A DNA stretch of 64,000 nt from Flagellimonas sp. HMM57 (lineage in GTDB: Bacteria > Bacteroidota > Bacteroidia > Flavobacteriales > Flavobacteriaceae): the NCBI RefSeq assembly GCF_021390175.1, contig NZ_CP090004.1:62001-126000 (forward strand), given 5' to 3'. A program made the translations under genes and the position numbers. The notes beneath the pieces are model-generated. The model was not told where the DNA came from. It saw only the letters and a program-made list of their open reading frames with translations, and did not search any database. How positions within the stretch are numbered: position 1 is the stretch's first letter; each line of letters begins with the position of its first letter. This document shows positions 52,186 through 61,358 of the stretch, one piece after another.

Positions 52186-52999
52186 GATAACGAGTCCAGA
52201 CACAGATAACACTTTTAAAAAATTGTCCATTCAGGTTGGCCTGAATGGACTTTCTTTTTGTGTTTTAGACACAATCTCCAATACAGTATTGGCTTTTGAA
52301 AAAATAGATTTCAAAACCGCTTCTACCCCGTATTTACTTCTCAAAGAGTTAAAATCAGTTTTAAACCAACAGACAAAACTTGACAAAGATTTTGCAGAAG
52401 TTGTTGTCATTCATAAGAATGCATTGTTCAGCTTGGTTCCCAAAACACTTTTTAATAAAGAAGAACTACCGAATTATCTTAAGTTCAATGCCAAGATAAT
52501 GGCAAATGACCAGATTGTTTTCGATGAAATTGTCAATCACGACATCGTCAACGTTTATATTCCCTTTACCAATGTCAATAATTATATTTTTGAACTCTTT
52601 GGTGAATTCGAATTTAAACATAGCGGTACAGTTCTGATAACCATGTTATTAAACCAGACCAGAACGTCTACAGAACCGACCTGCTATGTTCAAGTCTCCA
52701 AAAAAGAAATGGAAATTGCTGTAATCGCTGATAAAAAAATACTTTTTTACAACCATTTCGAATACAAGACCAATGAAGATTTTATCTATTACCTACTCTT
52801 TAGTCTAGAACAGTTACAATTGAATTTGGAGAAAGTACAATTAAAATTATTTGGGCTTGTAGAAGAAGATAATCCCATCTATGAGCTGTGCTACAAGTAC
52901 GTAAAAAATGTCTCTGTATTTATTCCGAAAAATAGCATTTTCCCAGTAGAGGATATAGAGGGAAAAACATTTGATTTCACATTATTAAGTGCCTTATAA
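52166..52999 (+). CDS. DUF3822 family protein
   Basis: 277 aa. This is the Bacteroidota-specific DUF3822 family, which has an actin/ATPase-like strand pattern (LSIQVGLNGLSFCVLDTISNTVLAFEK; YVQVSKKEMEIAVIADKKILFYNHF). Its function is unknown. It is coupled to rsmD: its TAA and the rsmD ATG share an A (TAATG). The same neighbourhood is common in this group, which points to a link with ribosome maturation. Confidence 0.8.
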   Translation: MTEKISKITSPDTDNTFKKLSIQVGLNGLSFCVLDTISNTVLAFEKIDFKTASTPYLLLKELKSVLNQQTKLDKDFAEVVVIHKNALFSLVPKTLFNKEELPNYLKFNAKIMANDQIVFDEIVNHDIVNVYIPFTNVNNYIFELFGEFEFKHSGTVLITMLLNQTRTSTEPTCYVQVSKKEMEIAVIADKKILFYNHFEYKTNEDFIYYLLFSLEQLQLNLEKVQLKLFGLVEEDNPIYELCYKYVKNVSVFIPKNSIFPVEDIEGKTFDFTLLSAL

Positions 53000-53541
53000 T
53001 GCGAATCATATCTGGCAAATACAAGGGAAAAAGACTTGTTGCACCCAAAAAACTTCCAGTTAGACCAACAACAGACATGGCCAAAGAAGGATTGTTCAAT
53101 ATACTGAACAATAGATTTTACTTTGATGAACTGAAAGTAATCGATCTCTTTGCAGGTACTGGAAATATTAGCTTTGAATTTGCATCTAGAGGAGCCAAAG
53201 AGATTATTACAGTCGATAGCTACTCAGGATGCATCCAATACATTTCAAAAACCGCAAAAGAACTTGATTTTTCCATCACTACATTAAAATTTGACGTTTT
53301 CAAATACCTGGGAAAAACCAAGGAAAAGGCTACTATCATCTTCGCAGACCCACCTTATGATTTTGAGGATGGAAAGTTTGAGAGAATCATAAATACAGTT
53401 TTCGAAAGAGAATTGCTATTGGAAAATGGGCTTTTAATCATTGAGCATTCTGATCAAACTAATTTATCCCAACACGAACATTTCTCGGAGAGCAGAAAAT
53501 ATGGTGGAAGTATTTTTAGTTTTTTTGATTCTAAAAGTTAA
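52999..53541 (+). CDS. rsmD: 16S rRNA (guanine(966)-N(2))-methyltransferase
   Basis: 180 aa. It methylates G966 of 16S rRNA. MRIISGKYKGKRLVAPKKLPVRPTTDMAKEGLFNIL is the family opening, DLFAGTGNISFEFASRGA the SAM-binding motif I, and FADPPYDF the catalytic (D/N)PPY motif. Start and coupling to DUF3822 are described there. Confidence 0.95.
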   Translation: MRIISGKYKGKRLVAPKKLPVRPTTDMAKEGLFNILNNRFYFDELKVIDLFAGTGNISFEFASRGAKEIITVDSYSGCIQYISKTAKELDFSITTLKFDVFKYLGKTKEKATIIFADPPYDFEDGKFERIINTVFERELLLENGLLIIEHSDQTNLSQHEHFSESRKYGGSIFSFFDSKS

Positions 53542-53633
53542 TAATTTTAGCCTTTAATCGAAAAACAGTTTTATTCCATAATCCTTGTGCTGTGATTTCG
53601 TTTACAGTAAAGAAACCATAACCTCATAATAAC

Positions 53634-54191
53634 ATGAAATATTTAAAACTATTTTTTCTATCGACTTTACTCATCTCTTTTATTTCCTGTAGCGATGATG
53701 ATGAAACCCCACAAATAGATTCCGATTCTTTGTTGGGAACTTGGACAATGATCTCTTTGGACGCAGATACTGATTTAGATGGAAACTTTTCCATAATAGA
53801 TATCGAAAGTTCTACAAATACCGTCGGCGAAAATTTTGACTACGACCTTACCTTTACGGAAACTGGATATACCGTAGAAGGCAGCTACGACCTTGTCACT
53901 ACTGGTACAACAAATGGACAACCAATCAATGATACCACATCCATCACAGATGTATCAGAATCAGGTACGTATACGTTGGATGGAAATACGATTACCGTTG
54001 ATGGTGACTTGTACGAATATGATATAAATGAAGTAGATTTAAGCGGAGTATTAACCGACCAATCTGCAAAAGTTTCTTTAAATTCCAATGGACAATTGGT
54101 AATAGATCAAATTATAGATCAAAACGTCAACGAAGAAGGTATTATGTTTACAGTCAAGATAGACGCCACCACAATTTGGAGAAAAAAATAG
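53634..54191 (+). CDS. lipocalin-like lipoprotein
   Basis: 185 aa. The lipobox ends at SFISC (Cys19), followed by SDDDE, a typical Bacteroidota surface-export tail. The mature part is an antiparallel beta barrel (LLGTWTMISLDADTDLDG, YDLTFTETGYTVEGSYDL) in the lipocalin-like 'LxGTW' group. Ligand unknown. It ends just before the 42-bp palindromic terminator shared with the convergent rnpB. Confidence 0.75.
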   Translation: MKYLKLFFLSTLLISFISCSDDDETPQIDSDSLLGTWTMISLDADTDLDGNFSIIDIESSTNTVGENFDYDLTFTETGYTVEGSYDLVTTGTTNGQPINDTTSITDVSESGTYTLDGNTITVDGDLYEYDINEVDLSGVLTDQSAKVSLNSNGQLVIDQIIDQNVNEEGIMFTVKIDATTIWRKK

Positions 54192-54218
54192 ATGCTATTA
54201 CTTTATGTATAATTTTAT

Positions 54219-54260
54219 AATCAACGTCCACCATTTTTTAAAAAATGGTGGACGTTGATT
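54219..54260. terminator. perfect 42-bp palindrome, bidirectional terminator
   Basis: Arms of 21 nt (54219-54239 and 54240-54260) are exact complements with no loop base, centred on T6A6. The arms run outwards through ATGGTGGACGTTGATT. It lies between the lipoprotein gene and rnpB, which converge, so it can terminate both. Confidence 0.8.
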
Positions 54261-54264
54261 TAAA

Positions 54265-54630
54265 AAAGCAGGCCATAAGCCGGATTCTGTACATCCCTAA
54301 AGGAAGTTCCTTATCATTTATCTAGACTTTCAGTTACCCAAAAGTTCCAACCGCCTACCCTCCAATTTGGGCGTGCAGCCCTCAAACATTGGTTTACATG
54401 ACGTTTCACCGCATAGAGTTTACCTGATTTCACTACAGCCTAACTGTACTTGCTTTCTGTTGCACTGGTCCTCATCTTTCGATGGACGGGCGTTACCCGC
54501 TATGCTGCACTATGGTGTCCGGACTTTCCTCCTTGTCCCAAACTTGATTTGGGACCTCTAAAAAAATGTTGCCAAATTCAAAGAGATGCCGAAACAAGTT
54601 CGGCACAAGACGATAAGGTGGCCTGCTGGC
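54265..54630 (-). ncRNA. rnpB: RNase P RNA (class A)
   Basis: The minus strand contains the diagnostic GAGGAAAGTCCGGACACC near the 5' side, the P4 partner ACAGAATCCGGCTTATGGCC near the 3' end, and CR-type segments such as GTGAAACG. The outer helix P1 pairs AGCAGGCCA (54627-54619) with TGGCCTGCT (54276-54268). It is the catalytic RNA that removes tRNA 5' leaders. The exact ends are estimated from P1 and may be off by a few bases. Confidence 0.93.
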
Positions 54631-54705
54631 AGCAAAGGTAAAGTAATTGTTAATAAAAAATAGCTTACTTCTTTAAGCTTAGGCCGCTTTGCTAGCTGCT
54701 ATTTT

Positions 54706-54713
54706 TATATTTG
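54706..54713 (+). promoter_or_regulatory. dnaX -7 element
   Basis: TATATTTG fits the TAnnTTTG box. Transcription would begin about 5-7 nt later, downstream of an earlier in-frame codon at 54689 and about 18 nt before the TTG at 54737. This decides the dnaX start. Confidence 0.55.
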
Positions 54714-54736
54714 TAGAATACAAAATTTTTCCTGAT

Positions 54737-56470
54737 TTGGAACCCTTTGTAGTATCAGCTCGAAAATATCGTCCCCAAACCTTTAAGGATGTTGTGGGCC
54801 AAGAGGCTATTACCAATACGTTGCTAAATGCCATTGATAATAACCATTTGGCGCAGGCGCTTTTGTTCTGTGGACCAAGGGGCGTAGGGAAAACTACGTG
54901 CGCCCGTATCCTGGCCAAAAAAATTAATCAGGATGGTACCGAACAGGATGATGAAGACTTTGCCTTCAATATTTTTGAACTGGATGCGGCTTCCAATAAT
55001 TCCGTAGATGATATCCGAAGTCTTATAGACCAAGTACGCATACCGCCACAGGTTGGAAAGTACAAAGTGTATATTATCGATGAGGTGCACATGTTATCCC
55101 AATCCGCTTTTAATGCATTTTTGAAAACGTTGGAAGAGCCTCCTAAGCATGCTATTTTTATTCTGGCAACTACCGAAAAACATAAAATTATTCCTACCAT
55201 ACTTTCCCGTTGTCAAATTTTCGATTTTAAGCGAATAACGGTAAAAGATGCAGCTTCATATTTAAAATATATAGCAGAACAGCAAGGAATAGAAGCGGAA
55301 GAAAGTGCGCTGCACATTATAGCACAAAAAGCGGATGGAGCCATGCGAGATGCGCTTTCCATATTTGATAGGGTAGTCAGTTTTTCCGGAAAGCAATTGA
55401 CCCGAAAAGGAGTTACGGAAAACCTGAATGTTCTCGACTACGACACCTATTTTTCCAGTACCGACCTTATCCTTCAAAATAATATCCCAGAATTACTGAT
55501 TCTTTTTAACAGAACACTGTCACTTGGGTTTGATGGGCATCACTATATTACTGGTCTTGCCTCCCATTTTAGGGATTTGATGGTCTGCCAGCATCCTGAA
55601 ACACTTTCTTTACTGGAGGTTGGTGACGATGTAAAAAATCAATATCAAGAACAATCAAAAAAGGCAACTAAAGAATTTTTGCTTCAGGCCTTGGAGATTG
55701 CCAACGATTGTGATTTAAAATACAAAACCAGTAAAAATCAACGATTACTCGTAGAATTAACATTGATGAAATTGGCATCCATTACTTTTAATGGAGAAAA
55801 AAAAAAGCCTGATTTCATAGTTCCAGCTTCATTTTTTACTGCAAAACCAGTTACAGACAATGATTTGGTTGTTCCAAAAGAAAAAAAATTGGAACAGAAA
55901 GTTGCAATCAACGAAGAAGAGCATACAGAATCCAAGACTGAAAGTATTGAACCACCACAGGTCATTGTAGAGAATTCTCCGGTCAAAAAAATTCAATTAA
56001 AGAATACTACAAATCGTGTATCGGGATTGTCTTTGTCCAGTATTAAGGCAAAAAAGGAACATGAGAACATTAAATCACCGCCAATTGCAGAAGAAGAGCT
56101 TCCAAAAGAACCATTTACGGAAGGTGACATGCAAAAACACTGGAATGATTTTGTACAACAACTTGAAGATGATGGCCGAAAAATATTGGCCAGTAACCTT
56201 CAGACCGATGTCCCAAAGTTAAAAGGTGACCACGTAATTTGGATTGAACTTCCAAACGATACCATGAAGAAAGAAGTGGAACGGGAACAAAGCCTGATGC
56301 TAAATTATATAAAGGAAAAACTGAACAATTATTCCATTTCACTTCATATAACCGTTAACGAAATCGTAGCAAAAAAGTTCGCTTTTACTCCAGAGGAAAA
56401 ATATCAAAAGTTAAGGGAAAAGAATCCCGCACTTGATATTTTGCGCAAAGAGTTCGATTTAGATTTTTAA
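54737..56470 (+). CDS. dnaX: DNA polymerase III subunit gamma/tau
   Basis: 577 aa from the TTG at 54737 (LEPFVVSARKYRPQTFKDVVGQ). Walker A is GPRGVGKTTCARILAKK, Walker B is YIIDEVHML, and LSRCQIFDFKR is the arginine finger region. The C-terminal tau-like domain is Lys/Glu-rich and poorly conserved. Between Walker A and the DAASNNSVDDIR motif the usual four-cysteine zinc module is absent, replaced by INQDGTEQDDEDFAFNIFE. No TTG/ATG start before 54689 is supported by the promoter. miaE follows 92 bp downstream. Confidence 0.93.
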   Translation: MEPFVVSARKYRPQTFKDVVGQEAITNTLLNAIDNNHLAQALLFCGPRGVGKTTCARILAKKINQDGTEQDDEDFAFNIFELDAASNNSVDDIRSLIDQVRIPPQVGKYKVYIIDEVHMLSQSAFNAFLKTLEEPPKHAIFILATTEKHKIIPTILSRCQIFDFKRITVKDAASYLKYIAEQQGIEAEESALHIIAQKADGAMRDALSIFDRVVSFSGKQLTRKGVTENLNVLDYDTYFSSTDLILQNNIPELLILFNRTLSLGFDGHHYITGLASHFRDLMVCQHPETLSLLEVGDDVKNQYQEQSKKATKEFLLQALEIANDCDLKYKTSKNQRLLVELTLMKLASITFNGEKKKPDFIVPASFFTAKPVTDNDLVVPKEKKLEQKVAINEEEHTESKTESIEPPQVIVENSPVKKIQLKNTTNRVSGLSLSSIKAKKEHENIKSPPIAEEELPKEPFTEGDMQKHWNDFVQQLEDDGRKILASNLQTDVPKLKGDHVIWIELPNDTMKKEVEREQSLMLNYIKEKLNNYSISLHITVNEIVAKKFAFTPEEKYQKLREKNPALDILRKEFDLDF

Positions 56471-56562
56471 TCATCAATTTTCACCACTTATCCTCTATGG
56501 AACCTAAATGATTAGTCGTAATACTTTTATCTTTGTTGCGTTCAAAAATTTAATAGAATCCA

Positions 56563-57144
56563 ATGCTAGGACTAAAATTACCTACGGACCCAAGATGGGT
56601 GAACATTGTTGAAAAAAACATAGAAGAAATTCTAACAGACCATGCATACTGTGAACAAAAGGCAGCAAGTATGGCGATTTCACTTATTATCGGTTTTCCG
56701 GAAAAATCTGAACTGGTCAAAGAAATGACCGCCCTGGCCAGGGAAGAAATGGGACATTTTAATATGGTTCATGATAAAATTCTAAAGCGAGGTTGGGTAC
56801 TGGGACGTGAACGCAAAGATGAATATGTCATAAAACTGATGAAATTCTTTCCAAAAGGTGGTAGCAGGGAAACACACCTGGTCCATAAGCTTTTGTACGC
56901 TGCCCTCATTGAAGCAAGAAGTTGTGAACGTTTCAGGTTACTTTCCGAAGAAATGGGGGATCAAGATTTAGCGGATTTTTATCAAAAATTAATGGTGAGT
57001 GAAGCCAATCACTATACCATGTTTTTAAAATTTGCCCGTAAATACGGAAATCGGGAAGAAGTGGACAAAAAATGGCAGCAGCTTTTGGATTATGAAGCAA
57101 CCTTAATGCAGGACCTTGGCAAAAAGGAAACCATGCATGGGTAA
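56563..57144 (+). CDS. miaE: tRNA-(ms2)io6A hydroxylase
   Basis: 193 aa. A di-iron ferritin-like enzyme that hydroxylates the isopentenyl side chain at A37 of tRNA. The ligand helices are visible as REEMGHFNMVHDKI (ExxH) and SEANHYTMF (ExxH), with ARSCERF as a further Glu helix. It ends 9 bp from the convergent ppx gene. Confidence 0.9.
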   Translation: MLGLKLPTDPRWVNIVEKNIEEILTDHAYCEQKAASMAISLIIGFPEKSELVKEMTALAREEMGHFNMVHDKILKRGWVLGRERKDEYVIKLMKFFPKGGSRETHLVHKLLYAALIEARSCERFRLLSEEMGDQDLADFYQKLMVSEANHYTMFLKFARKYGNREEVDKKWQQLLDYEATLMQDLGKKETMHG

Positions 57145-57153
57145 CTTTAGGTA

Positions 57154-58035
57154 CTATTCGTAATAAAGTGTTTTTATCATTCCATCGGCCAGTCCAATTT
57201 TAGGAACGTTTATTTTTTTGGCCCCACTCCACTTTGCAGCGGACAAGAATATTTTTGTAGCAGGAATTATGACATCTGCCCTATCTTGATTTAGCCCCAA
57301 TTCGGAAATTCTGTCATCATATGCCATACTGTTCAAAAAGTGATATTGGGCATTCAGCCAAATAAAGGATAAAGGTTGCCCCGTTTTCCTACCTGACATT
57401 TTATGGAGTTTATTGATGTTCCCACCTGAACCAATAATCTCAACCTTGCTCTCTTTATCAAAGTGAGGTATAATCCATGCTTTTATTTGATTCCATACGG
57501 CATCTTTGACCAAATCATTTAAAATTCTTACAGTACCTATTTTAAACGACTTTGAAGCGAGCAAGTTCCCTTTTTTAAAGACGGTAAATTCGGTGCTTCC
57601 TCCACCTACATCTACATACAGATAAGATTTGTCTTTTTTGATCAAGTCCTTTAAATCGGTAGATGCTATGATCGAGGCTTCTTTTTTTCCATCAATAATA
57701 CTTATTTGGATACCTGATTCCTTATGCACTTGCTCTACTACATCTTGCCCATTATTTGCTTCACGCAAGGCCGACGTTGCACAGGCCATATATTTTTCAA
57801 CATCATAAACCTGCATCAACAAATCAAAGGATTTCATGGTCTTGATCAACCTAGCTAAATTTCTTTCGGATATCTCGCCTACTGTAAAAGAATCCTCGCC
57901 CAATCGTATGGGCACCCGTATCAATTCACTCTTCTTAAATACCGTTGGCTTTTCAGGGTGTTCAATAACATTGTTTATGAGCAACCTAATTGCATTGGAA
58001 CCAATATCGATAGCCGCAAATTTTCGTATCCTCAA
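57154..58035 (-). CDS. Ppx/GppA family exopolyphosphatase-like protein
   Basis: 293 aa, the short form without the C-terminal HD domain. The actin-like ATPase motifs are AAIDIGSNAIRLLINNV, YLYVDVGGGSTEFTVF and IGSGGNINKL. It hydrolyses polyphosphate or pppGpp. It is the gene after ppk1 on the same strand (10-bp gap), suggesting joint control of polyphosphate synthesis and breakdown. Confidence 0.9.
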   Translation of the reverse strand: MRIRKFAAIDIGSNAIRLLINNVIEHPEKPTVFKKSELIRVPIRLGEDSFTVGEISERNLARLIKTMKSFDLLMQVYDVEKYMACATSALREANNGQDVVEQVHKESGIQISIIDGKKEASIIASTDLKDLIKKDKSYLYVDVGGGSTEFTVFKKGNLLASKSFKIGTVRILNDLVKDAVWNQIKAWIIPHFDKESKVEIIGSGGNINKLHKMSGRKTGQPLSFIWLNAQYHFLNSMAYDDRISELGLNQDRADVIIPATKIFLSAAKWSGAKKINVPKIGLADGMIKTLYYE

Positions 58036-58045
58036 TTCAGCAATA

Positions 58046-60127
58046 TTAAGATTCTAACTTTTGCCGATAGTAATCGTAAAGGGCAAACTGGGACCGCAAT
58101 TCTGGCTCATCCATGTTTTTTTGCCTGTATGCGTTATCGTGCATTTCGGAAAAAATCCTTGCTTTTTGATTGTCCCGCCAAGAAATATCAAAGGTATCGA
58201 GCAGTTCCTGCTTAATATCCTCATCGTATATGGGGCATCCTACTTCAACTCTAAAATCAAGATTTCGCGTCATCCAATCGGCAGAGGATATATAAATTTT
58301 GGGATTACCGCCGTTTCCAAAAATGAACAGACGCGGATGCTCCAAAAATTTGTCCACAACACTTATTGCTTCAATGTTTTCGCTCATGCCTTCAATCCCA
58401 GGAACCAAACAACAAACACCTCTTATAATAAGTTGAACTTTTACTCCTGCCCTACTCGCTTCGTACAGCTTGTCAACCATTTTATAGGACGTTAAACTGT
58501 TCATTTTGATTTTTATGTAAGCTGGTTTTCCAACTATGGCATTGGCTATTTCTGTATCGATCAATTTGATAAAAGTCGATTTCGTGTAGTGTGGGGAGAC
58601 TATTAAGTGCTTGTATTTATTGATTTTATAATTTATTTCGAAGAATTCGAAAACCTTGCCCATTTCTTTAAGAATACCCTCGTGGGCCGTAAATAGCGTA
58701 TAATCCGTATAGATTTTTGCTGTGGATTCGTTAAAATTTCCCGTACTCACAAAACCATATCGTTTGATACCGGCAGTCTCCTCTCGCTCAACCAAACAAA
58801 TCTTACTGTGTACTTTGAGGCCGGGTATCCCAAAAATCAGGTTGATTCCTTCCGATTGTAGTTGATTGGCATATTCAATATTAGCTTGTTCATCAAACCT
58901 CGCCTGCAGTTCTATTTGTACAGTTACCTGTTTTCCGTTCTTTACGGCATTGACCAGAGCAGATGCAATCTGACTATCGTTTGCCAAACGGTATATCGTA
59001 ATTTTGATGGTTCTTACTTTAGGGTCCAATGCGGCTTCCCTAAGAAATTTGGTAACGTAGGAAAATGTATGATACGGTGTATAAATAAGGTAATCTTTTT
59101 GAGCGATCATCTCCAGCAAACTACCTTTCATGCTAAACCCCTTTACTGGCAAGGGTTCAATCTTTTTATACATTAAATCGTTTCTACCTAAACTTGGAAA
59201 GCCCATATAGTCCCTTCTATTGTGGTACCTACCACCGGGAATCACACTATCCGTATCGATAATGTTCATTTTTTCCTTGAGAAACTGAAGCGTGTCCTTA
59301 TCGATACTTTTATCGTAAACAAAACGAACGGGATCGCTTATTTTTCTATCCTCTACGCTCGATGAGATTTTCTCGATAAAACTTTTGGTCAAATCATTAT
59401 CGATATCCAACTCGGCATCACGTGTAATTTTGATCATATGCGCCGTAATCGATTTAAACTCGAACATGGTAAAGACGCTATCCAAACAAAACCGGATTAA
59501 GTCATCTAAAATGATGATATAGTTTTTATCTCCTTGCTTGGGCAATACAACAAAACGATCTATCCCTTTTGGGATTTCAATCAAAGCATATCTATTGTTA
59601 CCATGTGCTGCCGCTGATTCGTTATCTGTCAAAACCATTTTAACGGCCAAATAAGCTGCTGTATCCTTTAGCAAGGGAAATTCGGTGAGGTCATTCAAGA
59701 TGATGGTCATGAGCTCTTGGTTGACCTTTTTAAAAAAGTATTCCCTTATGAACTCGGCTTGGCTTTCATCGATTTCATTTTCATCTATAATGAAGATATT
59801 TTTTTCTTTAAGCTCCTCTTCAATACTGTTAAGGATTTCGAGACTTCTTGCTTGTTGGGCGATAACAATTTTAGTGATCTCTTCCAACAAATCTTTTGCT
59901 TTCTCGCCCCCTAAAACACTTTTACCTGTTTTACCAACATCAACAATGCGTTTTACCGTCGCATACCTTACTTTAAAAAATTCATCAAGATTATTACTGA
60001 AAATACCTAAAAACCTGAGCCTATCGATTAACGGCACATTGGTATCGGCACTTTCCTGCAATACCCTTGCGTTAAAGTGTAACCAGCTTATTTCCCTATT
60101 TACGTATTGGTTCTTTGTCTTAATCAT
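58046..60127 (-). CDS. ppk1: polyphosphate kinase 1
   Basis: 693 aa. It makes polyphosphate from ATP. NREISWLHFNARVLQE is the N-terminal helix motif, FFKVRYATVKR follows, and the two PLD-like catalytic histidine regions are GLKVHSKICLVERE and the later GNGGNPKIYISSADWMTRNLDFRVEV. It is in a run sixA-ppk1-ppx with 3-bp and 10-bp gaps. Confidence 0.96.
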   Translation of the reverse strand: MIKTKNQYVNREISWLHFNARVLQESADTNVPLIDRLRFLGIFSNNLDEFFKVRYATVKRIVDVGKTGKSVLGGEKAKDLLEEITKIVIAQQARSLEILNSIEEELKEKNIFIIDENEIDESQAEFIREYFFKKVNQELMTIILNDLTEFPLLKDTAAYLAVKMVLTDNESAAAHGNNRYALIEIPKGIDRFVVLPKQGDKNYIIILDDLIRFCLDSVFTMFEFKSITAHMIKITRDAELDIDNDLTKSFIEKISSSVEDRKISDPVRFVYDKSIDKDTLQFLKEKMNIIDTDSVIPGGRYHNRRDYMGFPSLGRNDLMYKKIEPLPVKGFSMKGSLLEMIAQKDYLIYTPYHTFSYVTKFLREAALDPKVRTIKITIYRLANDSQIASALVNAVKNGKQVTVQIELQARFDEQANIEYANQLQSEGINLIFGIPGLKVHSKICLVEREETAGIKRYGFVSTGNFNESTAKIYTDYTLFTAHEGILKEMGKVFEFFEINYKINKYKHLIVSPHYTKSTFIKLIDTEIANAIVGKPAYIKIKMNSLTSYKMVDKLYEASRAGVKVQLIIRGVCCLVPGIEGMSENIEAISVVDKFLEHPRLFIFGNGGNPKIYISSADWMTRNLDFRVEVGCPIYDEDIKQELLDTFDISWRDNQKARIFSEMHDNAYRQKNMDEPELRSQFALYDYYRQKLES

Positions 60128-60130
60128 GTA

Positions 60131-60616
60131 TTACTTTAAATGTTTTGGAAAAATGACCTGTTCAGTAGCCCCTTTTACTATTTCATCCCACTTGGTAACA
60201 TAAAATTTAATCTGGACCAATCCTGCAGTAGGAACATTTTCAAGATACTGATCTCCCCATCTATTTGCAAGTGATGTAAAGGCATAATTATGACCAAAAA
60301 TTAGTACATTACTATACTTGTTATCCAAACCTTCTATAAACCGTTGTACACTATTGCCAGAAAAATCATAAATCTCCTCTTTGACCTGAAACTTATCAAA
60401 ATCAAAATTCAGGTTACGTAAAAAAACTATGGAAGTATGCAATGCCCTGTTTGCTGGACTGGAATAAGCGAAATCAATATTAAAACCGTTTTTTTTAAAC
60501 TTAGTCGCAACCAAGTGGGCATCATTGATTCCCCGTTCTTTTAAGGGTCTATCTTTATCCGAAACCTCATAATCCCATGAGGATTTTCCATGCCTGACCA
60601 AGATTATCGTTTTCAT
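60131..60616 (-). CDS. SixA-type phosphohistidine phosphatase
   Basis: 161 aa. The histidine phosphatase motif LVRHGKSSW lies at the N-terminus and GHNYAFTSLANRWG carries the second catalytic His. It is first of the sixA-ppk1-ppx run, with a 3-bp gap to ppk1. SixA removes phosphate from phosphohistidine proteins. Because PPK1 acts through a phosphohistidine intermediate, a role on it is possible, but that is inference. Confidence 0.88.
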   Translation of the reverse strand: MKTIILVRHGKSSWDYEVSDKDRPLKERGINDAHLVATKFKKNGFNIDFAYSSPANRALHTSIVFLRNLNFDFDKFQVKEEIYDFSGNSVQRFIEGLDNKYSNVLIFGHNYAFTSLANRWGDQYLENVPTAGLVQIKFYVTKWDEIVKGATEQVIFPKHLK

Positions 60617-60627
60617 ACTTTTTGGAT

Positions 60628-61275
60628 TTAGGGTTGCAAACGTTCTATTTTCCAGTTAAAATCTTCTTGAAGTGTGTATCGAATGCGGTCGTGCAAACGA
60701 TTTGGGCGACCTTGCCAAAACTCCAAGGAAATGGGCCTTACCAGATAACCGCCCCAATACGATGGCCTTTCTGGTTGTTTTCCTTCATACGCTTTCTCCA
60801 AATCATGCAGTTTTTCCTCCAACATTTCCCTTGACGAAATCACTTCACTTTGATTTGATACAATAGCGCCAAGCTGACTGCCCATAGGCCTGGATTCAAA
60901 ATAACCATCCGAAAGGTTTTCCGCTATCTTTTCTGCTTTGCCCTTGATAATTACCTGTCGTTCTAAATTGGGCCAAAAAAACGAAAGGCAAACAGAAGGG
61001 TCGTTTTCTATGGCCTTCCCCTTTTCACTGTCATAATTGGTATAAAAAATGAATCCTTCGTGGGTATACTTTTTCATGAGCACCACTCTATTTTTAGGGA
61101 ACCCATCCAGACCAATGGTAGAAAGGGTCATGGCATTAACTTCTTCCAAACCATCAGTGGCTTCAACTTCATAAAACCATTTTTGGAATTGCTCCAATGG
61201 ATTCTCCTTGATGGAATTTTCTGCTAATTCACTTTTTTCGTACGATTTTCGGTAGTTGCTTAAGTCCTTTTGCAT
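60628..61275 (-). CDS. pdxH: pyridoxamine 5'-phosphate oxidase
   Basis: 215 aa from the ATG at 61275 (MQKDLSNYRKSYEKSEL); the frame is open further upstream but that part is not family-like. It oxidises pyridoxine or pyridoxamine phosphate to PLP with FMN. NPLEQFQKWF, MTLSTIGLDGFPKNRVVLMK, FYTNYDSEKGK, SYWGGYLVRPISLEFWQG and the terminal RIRYTLQEDFNWKIERLQP are all diagnostic. Confidence 0.96.
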   Translation of the reverse strand: MQKDLSNYRKSYEKSELAENSIKENPLEQFQKWFYEVEATDGLEEVNAMTLSTIGLDGFPKNRVVLMKKYTHEGFIFYTNYDSEKGKAIENDPSVCLSFFWPNLERQVIIKGKAEKIAENLSDGYFESRPMGSQLGAIVSNQSEVISSREMLEEKLHDLEKAYEGKQPERPSYWGGYLVRPISLEFWQGRPNRLHDRIRYTLQEDFNWKIERLQP

Positions 61276-61358
61276 CTTTTGTTCTTGTGATACACAAATT
61301 TCCACAAAAGAATGCAGACTAAAAAGATTGATGCACTTTTGTTTTTAATGCTAAAAAG

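Noticed and set aside
54689..54736. Upstream start for dnaX
   Set aside because: It lies upstream of the likely transcription start set by TATATTTG at 54706-54713.
59685..60203. 172-aa plus-strand ORF opposite ppk1
   Set aside because: Antisense to a strongly conserved gene with intact motifs, with no family-like features of its own.
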